35,819 nt of DNA from positions 1 to 35,819 of the forward strand of contig JAJEGM010000050.1 of the NCBI GenBank assembly GCA_022819825.1, given 5' to 3'. A program made the translations under genes and the position numbers. The DNA is from Acidimicrobiia bacterium. Lineage in GTDB: Bacteria; Actinomycetota; Acidimicrobiia; Acidimicrobiales; Bin134. Below the pieces are notes generated by a model, which was given only the letters and a program-made list of their open reading frames with translations, was not told where the DNA came from and searched no databases. Positions 27,126-35,319 of this stretch are shown here, piece by piece. How positions within the stretch are numbered: position 1 is the first letter of the stretch; each line of letters opens with the position of its first letter.

Positions 27126-29849
27126 TCAGCCGGTGTTGCGGAGACCAGCGGCGATGCCGTTTACCGTCAAAAGCAGGGCCCGCTGAATGCTTCGGTTGTC
27201 TGCGGGAACACCGGTTGCGGCTCTCGACCGGGCCAATAGTTCAACCTGCAAGACGCTGATGGGGTCGAGATAGGCGTCGCGCACAGCCAAGGTTCGCTTC
27301 AGCACGGGAAGGTCATTGAGAAGGTCGCCGCCGGCCAACTTGGCGATGTGGGCCACTGTCAGGTCGTGCTCTTCGGCGATGGTGTCGAAGAAGTGGCGGA
27401 GTTCGGGGGCAACCAGGCGGTTGACATAGTGACGGGCAATGGCAAGATCGGTCTTCACCAGGGTCATTTCAACGTTGGAGACGAATGTGCGGAAGAACTG
27501 CCAATCCTGGTACATGGTCTGAAGCTGTTCTCCGCGTCCAGCCTGCTGCGCCGCCGCCATTGCGGTGCCCACCCCGAACCAGCCGGGGATGATCTGGCGC
27601 GACTGGGTCCAGCCGAACACCCAGGGAATTGCCCGCAGGCCGTCTATCCCGGCCTCAGCGCCCGACCGTCGAGCCGGTCGCGAGCCGATATTCATTGCAG
27701 CCAACTCCTCTACCGGGGTAGAGGTCTGAAAATACTCAACGAAGCCAGGGGTATCGAGCAGGTTGCGGTACGCCTGATAGGCGCGTTCGGACATGAGCTC
27801 CATAATGTCGTTCCAAGCTTCGATGCCCCCTTGGCCGTGGCGGGGATGGCGGTGGGCCACCGAGGCCTCGACTACTGCCGACAGGGCCAGATCGAGATTG
27901 CGCTGCGCCAAGCGGGGCAGCCCGTACTTGTCGGCGATGACCTCGCCCTGTTCGGTGATCTTGACCGCACCGTTCACAACCCCAGCGGGCTGCGACAAGA
28001 TGGCCGCGTTGGTGGGGCCCCCGCCCCGTCCCACTGTGCCGCCTCGCCCGTGGAACACCACCACCTTGATCCCGACCTCGGCCGACACTTCGGCGATCGC
28101 CCGCAGCGCCTTGTGGATCTCCCACTGCGAGGTCGTGATCCCACCGTCCTTGTTGGAATCTGAGTATCCGACCATCACCTCTTGCGCATTGCCCCGGATC
28201 TCAACCAGCCGCCGGTAGGCAGGCACGGCGAAGAGCTCTCGGAGCATGGTGCCGATTCCGCGAAGATCGGCAATGGTCTCGAACAGCGGCACGAATCCGA
28301 GGCGGGCGATTCCGCTGGGGATGTCTACCAATCCGACTTCACGGGCCAGCACAACGGGGGCCAGCACATCGTCGACCCCCTGGGTCATCGACACGATGTA
28401 GCTCCCGATAGCCCCGTCTCCGTGTTGATCGAGGGCGTGACGGAGAGCGGTGAACAGAGCCAATGGGCCTCGCGCGTCCGGCCCCGCGGGTGGGGCCAGC
28501 GGACGGCGGCTTTCCAGTTCAGAGGCCAAAAGGGCGGTGCGCTCGGGGCGCGACATGGTGCTGTATCCGGTATCCAGCTCAGAAAAGAGCCCTTCGAGGG
28601 CCATATGGTGGGCAGACGCACTCTCGCGTATATCGAGAATGGCGAGGTGAAAGCCGATCATGGCCAGAATTCGCCGTACCCGGGCCAGGCGGCCCTGAGC
28701 CAGCAGCGACCCCTCATTGGCTTCCAGCGACTGAGACATGACGGCCAAGTCGGCTTCCACTTCAGCAGGCGTCCTATAGGCCCTCGGTCCGGGCGGCAGG
28801 TCCATCGCTTCCAGAAGGCGCTGGTGGATCACCGAGCAGCGCTGGCGATAGGGCTCACCGGCGCTCAGCCTGCTGAACCGAGAGGCGATGTCGGGAAAGC
28901 CGTCGCGGTCGGCTTCTAGCTGAGCCTGCAAGTCATCGGTGATTCCAGATACCGCCGTGCTCACCGACAGCTCCGAGGACAGCTCCTCGATCTCGGCCAC
29001 CAACAGGCGCAACGCCCGACCTCGCTGGAAAGCCAGCACCTCCAGCGTCGTTTCCGGGGTGACATTGGGATTGCCGTCGCGGTCGCCTCCCACCCAAGAA
29101 CCGAACCGCACTGGCACCTGAGGCCCGTCAAGCGATCCTCCGATGGTCCGGAGCACAGCATCGACGTCATCGAAGAGCTCGGGTACGCCGTCGGCGGCAA
29201 TCTCGGTGAGGAAATAGAGGATGGACCGAGCCTCGTCCACCGGGTCGGGCCTCTCCCGGCGGAGCTCGTCGGTCTGCCAGATAGCGTCGATCAGCTCATC
29301 GATCCGGCGGTCGATCCTGCTCTGGTCGGCCGGTCCACAGCCGCTCTCCCCCCGGCGTTCGATGAGGACCGCAATCTCGGTGAGCTTGTCGAGGATCGAC
29401 CGTCGGGATGCCTCAGTGGGATGGGCGGTGAAAACCGGGCGGAGGTCGGCTTGGCGGGTGGCAGCCACGATCTCGGCCTCGTCGATTCCCAGCTTCAAGA
29501 GCTTGTCCACCGCATCGCCAAAGCGGAGACTGCCGGCGAGGCCGGCGGCATTCAGGTCTTCCACGCGGTGCACCTGCTCGGCGGTGTTGGCCAGGTGGAA
29601 GTAGACGGTGAACGCCCGCACAAGATGGATGGCCTCGACCACATCGACATCGTCGAGCACCTCTCCTAGCCCGGCACCCGACTCCTCGTCGCGCCGCAGG
29701 CCCCGGGCCATGGCCCGCACCTGCTCCACGCGCTCAAGCAACTCAGGGCCGTGCTGGCGAACCAGGGCATTTCCCAGTTGAGTGCCCAGACGCCTGATGT
29801 CGTTGCGAAGCGCCGAATCGATTTGGTCGAGATCGTCAGCCGGCACCAT
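27126..29849 (-). CDS. ppc: Phosphoenolpyruvate carboxylase
   Basis: Ppc adds bicarbonate to PEP to give oxaloacetate and refill the TCA cycle. It has 907 residues from the ATG at 29849 (family 880-970); the frame is open 24 codons further but those residues are not family-like. Catalytic His143 is in VFTAHPTEASRRS, followed by GSWVGGDRDGNPNVTPETT, EVMVGYSDSNKDGGI, VFHGRGGTVGRGGGPT and IPWVFGWTQSRQIIPGWFG; the end is GIAAGLRNTG (usually QNTG). It runs convergent to the iron-sulfur reductase gene, 58 bases apart. No ribosome site is obvious. Regulation by aspartate or acetyl-CoA is expected only from the family. Confidence 0.96.
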   Translation of the reverse strand: MVPADDLDQIDSALRNDIRRLGTQLGNALVRQHGPELLERVEQVRAMARGLRRDEESGAGLGEVLDDVDVVEAIHLVRAFTVYFHLANTAEQVHRVEDLNAAGLAGSLRFGDAVDKLLKLGIDEAEIVAATRQADLRPVFTAHPTEASRRSILDKLTEIAVLIERRGESGCGPADQSRIDRRIDELIDAIWQTDELRRERPDPVDEARSILYFLTEIAADGVPELFDDVDAVLRTIGGSLDGPQVPVRFGSWVGGDRDGNPNVTPETTLEVLAFQRGRALRLLVAEIEELSSELSVSTAVSGITDDLQAQLEADRDGFPDIASRFSRLSAGEPYRQRCSVIHQRLLEAMDLPPGPRAYRTPAEVEADLAVMSQSLEANEGSLLAQGRLARVRRILAMIGFHLAILDIRESASAHHMALEGLFSELDTGYSTMSRPERTALLASELESRRPLAPPAGPDARGPLALFTALRHALDQHGDGAIGSYIVSMTQGVDDVLAPVVLAREVGLVDIPSGIARLGFVPLFETIADLRGIGTMLRELFAVPAYRRLVEIRGNAQEVMVGYSDSNKDGGITTSQWEIHKALRAIAEVSAEVGIKVVVFHGRGGTVGRGGGPTNAAILSQPAGVVNGAVKITEQGEVIADKYGLPRLAQRNLDLALSAVVEASVAHRHPRHGQGGIEAWNDIMELMSERAYQAYRNLLDTPGFVEYFQTSTPVEELAAMNIGSRPARRSGAEAGIDGLRAIPWVFGWTQSRQIIPGWFGVGTAMAAAQQAGRGEQLQTMYQDWQFFRTFVSNVEMTLVKTDLAIARHYVNRLVAPELRHFFDTIAEEHDLTVAHIAKLAGGDLLNDLPVLKRTLAVRDAYLDPISVLQVELLARSRAATGVPADNRSIQRALLLTVNGIAAGLRNTG

Positions 29850-29874
29850 GGAATTCAAACATCCATTTGAGCAT

Positions 29875-30753
29875 ATGGGAGATTTGTTTCGATCAAATCG
29901 TCCCGACGTGGTCGTGATCATGACGGATCAGGAGCGGGCTGCACCGCCCTATGAGAGCGACGAACTGCGGGAGTGGCGCCGTCGCACCTTGGCCGGGGCC
30001 CGGTGGTTTGAGGATCACGGGGTCTCTTTCATGCGGCACTACACCGGCTCGCTGGCCTGTGTGCCCAGCCGTCCCACGCTGTTCACCGGCCAGTACCCCG
30101 ACGTCCACGGCGTGACCCAGACCGACGGCTTGGGGAAGATGTGGGATGACTCGCGGATGCGGTGGCTGCGGCCCGGCGAGGTGCCCACCCTGGGACACTG
30201 GTTCCGGGCTGCAGGCTACGACACCTGCTACCAGGGTAAATGGCACATGAGCCACGCCGATCTGGTTGACTCTGCCACCGGCGGCGCGCTGGCCACCAAC
30301 GACAACGACGGCTTCGTGGACGAGGCGGCGGAAAGGGCCTATCGAGATGCCGACCCGCTCGGGGTGTTCGGGTTCTCGGGGTGGATCGGCCCGGAGCCGC
30401 ACGGCCCGTCGCCCGCCAACGCCGGACTTGTGCGGGACCCGCTGATCGCCGACCGGGTGGTGGCCTGGCTCCAAGACCGCTACGGAGGCCACCCGAGTGC
30501 CGTTCACCATCGCCCGGATCGGGCGTCCTCCGATAGTCATCTGATTCAGATGGCCGACTTCATTGCCCACTCGGCGCACCACGCGGTGCTCAACGACTGT
30601 GGCATTGGCCCGGCAGACTCATACCTACGCCAACATGCCTACTCCGAACTGTTGCCCGCAGACGACGCCCCGGGTCACGTCTGGCCTGGCGGCATCGATG
30701 CCGCCGGGTTCCCATGCTTCACACACGAGCTTGGTATCCGCGGCTACCCCTAA
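29875..30753 (+). pseudogene. Truncated type I sulfatase fused to an unrelated tail
   Basis: The first 200 residues are the N-terminal half of a formylglycine-dependent sulfatase: PDVVVIMTDQE (metal site), SLACVPSRPTLFTGQYPDVHG with the CxPSR modification signature, and YQGKWHMSH. A complete enzyme has 450-600 residues and a second metal-binding His/Asp region, missing here. From about 30500 the frame continues into unrelated sequence, with SDSHLIQMADFIAHSAHHAV resembling the C-terminal helix of DUF3800 proteins, and ends in a stop. It therefore looks like a deletion joining two genes. The start could be ATG at 29848 (overlapping the ppc start) or 29875; neither has a clear ribosome site. Confidence 0.7.
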
Positions 30754-30912
30754 AAGCACGATGGGCCCCCAATGACGGGGACCCTCGCAAACCACTCTCG
30801 TGGCTCAGACCACCGACGCGAGCACTTGGTGCTCCGGTGACCTCAACAAGCATGATACACGGAGCATCGATGAGAGCACAAGCGATTCACCCTGGGTTTT
30901 ACGCAGGCTCTT

Positions 30913-30939
30913 TGAACCGCCCTGGTTTCTTGGAGAGTC
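30913..30939 (+). mobile_element. Solitary IS3-family-like terminal repeat
   Basis: TGAACCGCCCTGG followed by TTTC and TTGGAGAGTC closely resembles the left inverted repeat of actinobacterial IS3-family elements such as IS6110 (which begins TGAACCGCCCCGG and continues to GGAGACTC). No orfA/orfB transposase follows and no matching second end was found nearby, so the element is truncated. Confidence 0.5.
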
Positions 30940-30975
30940 GGTTCATTGGTTTCCAATCGGTTGTTGGTTGGGCTG

Positions 30976-31173
30976 ATGGGCTGCATAGGCCGCCTCGACG
31001 ACGCCATCGCCTGGTACACCGAGCCCGAAGCAGGACCCGAACTGCAACGCCTCGCCCACACCCTGGACCGCTGGCACACCGAGAGCGCCACCAGCGTCAA
31101 GACCCGCACCCACAACGGGCGCACCAAAGCCGCCAACGCCAAGATCAAAGACGTCAAGCGCTCCAGAAATTGA
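30976..31173 (+). pseudogene. ISL3-type transposase C-terminal remnant
   Basis: About 65 codons with the pattern of the end of an ISL3 transposase: RLDDAIAWYTEPEAGPELQRLAHTLDRW, then THNGRTKAANAKIKDVKR, which corresponds to the NGPTEAxNxxIKxIKR region. The following GFRNFxNYRLRLLL block is broken: RN, a stop codon, then RLMLLLD in the same frame. The N-terminal catalytic part is missing. It cannot be active. Confidence 0.6.
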
Positions 31174-31308
31174 CGGCTGATGCTGCTGCTCGATACCGAT
31201 TCAGTAAACGTCAACAGAAGACCAGCGCACATCGGCTCCTTCCAATGCCTGCTTGACAACACCAGAGGGATCTGACTTTTCTACGGTCCACTTAATGCCT
31301 CGACTGGG

Positions 31309-31440
31309 ATGCGTCACACAGTGGTATGGCCCCATTGGGGCACGCCGGACTACATGGCCGAAGTGCTGACCTTGGCCCACGAAGTCGATCCCACGATCAA
31401 GCTGTGGATCAACGAGACCCACAACGACGTCGTGCCCGCC
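31309..31440 (+). pseudogene. Unassigned gene fragment
   Basis: One frame here gives VVWPHWGTPDYMAEVLTLAH followed by EVDPTIKLWINETHND, which reads like genuine protein, with a helix, a turn and a strand, and then loses sense at about 31440 where the 77-base duplicate begins in a different frame. The phrase resembles glycoside hydrolase family 10 text, but the match is too short to assign. Confidence 0.3.
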
Positions 31441-31445
31441 AGCTC

Positions 31446-31522
31446 GACGACTTCACCCGCATCATGGGCACCGACCCCACCCTGGCCCGGGCGCTGCCCG
31501 ATCACGGGATCGTCGCCTACGA
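31446..31522 (+). repeat. Copy of the 3' end of the iron-sulfur reductase gene
   Basis: Encodes DDFTRIMGTDPTLARALPDH followed by GIVAYDD, corresponding to residues 773-798 of the gene at 24542. Homology starts and stops abruptly on both sides. It is on the same strand as the intact gene, 4.6 kb away, and is followed within 30 bases by the end of the DUF4143 gene. Confidence 0.8.
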
Positions 31523-31551
31523 TGACTCGGCTGACCAGTGGAAATACGAGG

Positions 31552-32808
31552 TCAGGGGCCCAGGGCTGTCACAGGGATCACCGAAACGCCGTCGGGACGT
31601 GTGTAGGGATGTCCAGTAGCAGTGACGACAACAAGCGCGGCCGGCTCGCCGATGCGGCTGGTATCGACCCGATCCCGCAGCCGCGACAAGCTCCGGGCCG
31701 CGGCCTCGATGGCACGCTCGCCGCCCAGTTTCACCTCAGCAGCCACCCAACTGCCGTCGGGATGCTCGACGACAGCATCGACTTCCAGGCCGGTGTTGTC
31801 GCGGTAGTGGAATACTGATGCTCGCAGCAGCTCGGCGTAGATCCGCAGATCCCTGACCACCAGCGACTCGAAGAGGAAGCCGAGCATCTGGAGGTCGCGC
31901 CCCAAACGGTCGACTCCGGCACCGAGAGCAGCCGCCGCCAGGGAGGGGTCGACGAAATGACGCTTGGGCGACTTGCGCAGCCGCGAGCGGGACCGCAAGC
32001 TGACCGACCAGTGGCGCTGCTCCTCCACCACAAAGAGTCGTTGAAGCGACCGGAGATACGCCGCGATGGTGTCGGTGGTGATCGTCTCGCCAGTCTCAGC
32101 CACATCGGCGCTCAGTTTCTCCAGCGTCACTTCGGTTGCCACATTGCGGGCCAGCGAGACCAGAAGCTGGCGCATGCGCACTGGGTCGTGGCGGCGCCCT
32201 TCGAGGCTGGCGATGTCCGTCCGACAGATCTCCTCGATCTGATCGCGCCCGTATTCGATCGCCGTCGCGGCAGATGCGGTGGCGGTGGCGGGCCAACCGC
32301 CGCGGCACACCATTTCAATGATGTCGGGAAGGGCGAGTTCGGGTCGGCCGGCGCCAAGGCCTGGCGTCCCTGCAAAGAGCGCCTCCAGCGAAACCCCGCC
32401 GGTCGAATGGCCGAGCTCGAACAGAGAGAGCGGGCGCAGTCGAAAGCGCGACACCCGCCCGACACCCGAATGCCGAGTCCGATCGTCCGGGGGAACCGCC
32501 GAGCCGGTCAGGATGAAGTGGCCGACGCCGCCGGCGTCATCGCTGCGACGCCTTGCTTGGTTCCAGATGGCGGGCGCGAATTGCCATTCGTCGAGCAGAA
32601 CCGGTCGCGGCAAATCCAAGATCGCCGAAGGATTCAACTCGGCTGCTGCTCGTGCGTCGCCGTCGATGTCGAATCGCACCACGCTGGCGGCCTGGCGCCG
32701 GGCCAGCTCCGTTTTGCCGCATGCTCGGGGTCCCTCTACAACCACCATCGGCGCAGAGCGCAAACGATGTGTGAGAATGGCATCCCCGATCCGTGATATG
32801 TACTCCAC
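31552..32808 (-). CDS. AAA ATPase with DUF4143 domain
   Basis: The protein has 418 residues. Residues 20-140 are an AAA_14 ATPase: Walker A GPRACGKT near 26-33, Walker B as PVLLDEWQ near 68-75, and HFILTGSAVPP (sensor region). The C-terminal DUF4143 part carries LSLFELG, then a helical region, and a PD-(D/E)xK-like nuclease pattern (GLEVDAVVEHPDGSWVAAEVKLGG). Such proteins are widespread, often multi-copy, and have been proposed as mobile or defence-related; their role is unknown. The start is GTG at 32808; no clear ribosome site. It stands between a region of broken genes and the copper gene on the opposite strand, consistent with recent insertion. Confidence 0.85.
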   Translation of the reverse strand: MEYISRIGDAILTHRLRSAPMVVVEGPRACGKTELARRQAASVVRFDIDGDARAAAELNPSAILDLPRPVLLDEWQFAPAIWNQARRRSDDAGGVGHFILTGSAVPPDDRTRHSGVGRVSRFRLRPLSLFELGHSTGGVSLEALFAGTPGLGAGRPELALPDIIEMVCRGGWPATATASAATAIEYGRDQIEEICRTDIASLEGRRHDPVRMRQLLVSLARNVATEVTLEKLSADVAETGETITTDTIAAYLRSLQRLFVVEEQRHWSVSLRSRSRLRKSPKRHFVDPSLAAAALGAGVDRLGRDLQMLGFLFESLVVRDLRIYAELLRASVFHYRDNTGLEVDAVVEHPDGSWVAAEVKLGGERAIEAAARSLSRLRDRVDTSRIGEPAALVVVTATGHPYTRPDGVSVIPVTALGP

Positions 32809-32871
32809 GGCAACCGGATTAGCACGTCAATTGGGATTTTGCAACTATTTGATTTAGGATTTAGCAATCGC

Positions 32872-35319
32872 ATGACATCGGCACTTCCAACGTTTATGTT
32901 GCGGAAATCGCAAGACTCCCGCCAACAACGGCCGCTGCTGCGGCTGGCGGCGGCGTGCTTGGTGGTGTTGGCGGCCTCGGTCGGGTTCGGCGCGTCCACC
33001 GCTTCGGCCCATACCCGGCTGTTGGAGACAGTGCCCGCCGACCGCGCCGTGTCGGCCGAGGCACCCGAGCAGCTCACCTTGGTCTTCGCCGAGGCGGTGG
33101 ACCCCCGGTCGGTGCGGCTCGAGATCATCTCCTCTAGCGGCGGGACCATCTCCGGCGCAGCTCTCCTCACCCCCGAGGGCGAGGACTCCGAGATCATCCG
33201 GTTCGCCCTGCCTGATTTGGGCCGGGGCATCTTCGGCCTCTCGTGGGTGACGGTCGGCCCCGACGGGCACCGGGTGGCAGGCGAGGTTGTAGTGGGCGTG
33301 GGGATCGTGGACGGCGCCGCGGTGGCCTCGGCCAGCTTCACCCAAACCCCCACGCTCGACCGGGCGCTAGAGCTGGTCAGCGGCATCGGGCGATTCCTCT
33401 GGTACGCCGGGCTGGCCGCGGTTGCGGGGGCCTTGCTGGTGCTGGGCTGGCATCTGCGGGGCCGGCATTCTCAGACAGAGGTATGGAGGGTTCTGGCCGC
33501 CGCGGCCCGGCGCGGGCTGCTGGTGGGAGCGCTGGTGTTGCACCTCGCCATCGTGGTGAGGACGGCGGCCACCGTCGCGCTCATCACCCGCGGCTACGGC
33601 GACGGCTCGCTGCGAGAGAACCTCCGCTTGGCCCTCACCGAGGGTACCGGCCGGACGCTGCTCTTGGCGGTGGTGGGCTCAGGGGTGCTGGCGGTGATGG
33701 CCCGCCGACTGGCCGGGGCGCGCTCAGAGATCACGTTGGCCCAGGCCGGCATCGGCGTGGCGGTGCTCATCGCCTTAGGCGCCTCGGCCAGCCACACTTC
33801 GACGCTGTCGGAAGACCCGTTCGGGATATGGGTGTCCACCCTGCATCTGGCGGCAGCCGGCGCCTGGCTGGGACCGCTGCTCATCGCGGGCGCGGCCATG
33901 GCTGCCCCGGCGTGGCGGAAGCTGGCAGCCCCCGATCGCTCCGCGGCGCTGGGGGACTTGTTCAGGCGATTCGCCCCGGTGGCCGCGGCCTCCCTCGCGG
34001 TGCTGGCGCTCACCGGTCTGCGGTCCACTTGGCTCCTGGCCGGCGGCGAGCTGTTCAAGGGCTCCGGCTACACCACCGCTCTGCTGGTGAAACTGGGGCT
34101 GGTGGTTCTGGTGGCGGTGCCCCTGGGCATATACCACGACTGGCGGGCAGGCTGGCTGGCCGGCCTTCGCCGCCGCAACCGGGGGGCGGCCGTCTCCCCG
34201 CGGTCGCTGCGGCTTGAGCTGTGGGGTCTGGGAGCGGTCGTGGCGGTGGCCGCTCTGGTCACCGGGCTGAACCCCGCAAGCCTCAACGCCCGCGACCTCG
34301 AAGCCGTTCTGGAGGACGCCGACGGCGATGTGGCCGGTGGTCTCGACGTCGGGCTGCTCAGCGACGAGCCCCCGGCCAGCGCTGAGGAGTGCGCCCAGCG
34401 GACCATAGGCATGCCCGGCTGCTACCGCAGCTATTTCTCGTCGATCATGCGGGCCGAGGGAGCCGACAAGGCGGTGGACGAGGTGGAGCTGCTGTCGCTC
34501 ACCGACGACTTCGTGTCTCGGAACTGCCATCAGATCGTCCACGACCTGGGCAACGACGCGGTCGTCTGGTACGGGGACGTGGGCACGGCGCTGACCTATG
34601 AGGGCTCGGCGTGCTGGTCGGGCTACTACCACGGCGTGGTCGAGTACGCCCTCGGGCAGTTCGACAACACGGAGTTGGAGGCCCAGCTCCCCGGCTTCTG
34701 CTCGGAGGTGGCAACCAGGCGGTACTCGTTCGACCACTTCAACTGCGTTCACGGCCTGGGCCACGGGATCATGCAGATCCTCGGCGGCGACCTCTTCGCC
34801 ACCGTCCCGTACTGCGAGGTGTTCAGCGACCCGTGGGAGGACAGCAGCTGCATGAACGGCGCCCTGATGGAGAACATGATCCTCGGCCAGCAGGGAACCC
34901 CCACCTACCTGCGCACCGACGACCTCGTCTACCCCTGCAACGCCATCGCAGAGCTGTACGTGGCCGACTGCTTCGCCACCCAGACTTCCTGGATGCTCCA
35001 CAACACCGGGTACGACACCGCCGGGTTCTACGAGGTGTTCTCCATCTGCAACGGCGTGCGGGCCGACATGGTGGGCAACTGCTACCGGGCGCTGGGCCGC
35101 GACGTGAGCAGTTCGCACCACCAGGATCCGGCCACCATCGTGCGGCTCTGCTCGCTGGGCCTCCCCGCGTACCAGTCCGACTGCTACATCGGCGCGGCCA
35201 CCAACACCATCTACAACAACCACAACACGATTCAAGCCACCCTAATATGTGAGTCGATCCGCGAGAGCATGCGCCAAGCCTGCTTTCAAGCCAGAGACGA
35301 GGTGGCAAACACCCTGTGA
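32872..35319 (+). CDS. CopC-CopD fusion with a C-terminal Cys-rich repeat domain
   Basis: The product has 815 residues. A signal peptide ends at ASTASA (residue 46), and the mature protein begins with His47, the N-terminal copper ligand of CopC. The CopC beta-sandwich (47-140) ends with VGPDGHRVAGE, holding a second ligand His. A CopD-type membrane region with about eight helices spans roughly 150-470 (SHTSTLSEDPFGIWVSTLHLAAAGAWLG is its conserved piece, CopD-like). A linker rich in Asp/Glu leads to residues 503-815, with 16 Cys and motifs CHQIVHDLG, CWSGYYHGVVE and CVHGLGHG. The tail should lie outside the membrane; its function is unknown. TTG at 32839 and ATG at 32896 are alternative starts. 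Its GTGA overlap couples it to the next gene. Confidence 0.85.
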   Translation: MTSALPTFMLRKSQDSRQQRPLLRLAAACLVVLAASVGFGASTASAHTRLLETVPADRAVSAEAPEQLTLVFAEAVDPRSVRLEIISSSGGTISGAALLTPEGEDSEIIRFALPDLGRGIFGLSWVTVGPDGHRVAGEVVVGVGIVDGAAVASASFTQTPTLDRALELVSGIGRFLWYAGLAAVAGALLVLGWHLRGRHSQTEVWRVLAAAARRGLLVGALVLHLAIVVRTAATVALITRGYGDGSLRENLRLALTEGTGRTLLLAVVGSGVLAVMARRLAGARSEITLAQAGIGVAVLIALGASASHTSTLSEDPFGIWVSTLHLAAAGAWLGPLLIAGAAMAAPAWRKLAAPDRSAALGDLFRRFAPVAAASLAVLALTGLRSTWLLAGGELFKGSGYTTALLVKLGLVVLVAVPLGIYHDWRAGWLAGLRRRNRGAAVSPRSLRLELWGLGAVVAVAALVTGLNPASLNARDLEAVLEDADGDVAGGLDVGLLSDEPPASAEECAQRTIGMPGCYRSYFSSIMRAEGADKAVDEVELLSLTDDFVSRNCHQIVHDLGNDAVVWYGDVGTALTYEGSACWSGYYHGVVEYALGQFDNTELEAQLPGFCSEVATRRYSFDHFNCVHGLGHGIMQILGGDLFATVPYCEVFSDPWEDSSCMNGALMENMILGQQGTPTYLRTDDLVYPCNAIAELYVADCFATQTSWMLHNTGYDTAGFYEVFSICNGVRADMVGNCYRALGRDVSSSHHQDPATIVRLCSLGLPAYQSDCYIGAATNTIYNNHNTIQATLICESIRESMRQACFQARDEVANTL

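Larger units (their letters stand above)
30754..31551. other. Gene-poor stretch with mobile-element debris
   Basis: About 800 bases without an intact gene. It holds the IS3-like end at 30913, the ISL3 transposase tail at 30976, an unassigned fragment at 31309 and the duplicated 77-base piece at 31446. The short open frames that cross these pieces switch reading frame and do not match each other. I see no RNA gene. Confidence 0.75.

Noticed and set aside
30714..31256. A 180-residue plus-strand open frame across the debris region
   Set aside because: Its composition changes abruptly, it crosses the ISL3 remnant in another frame, and it has no recognisable motif.
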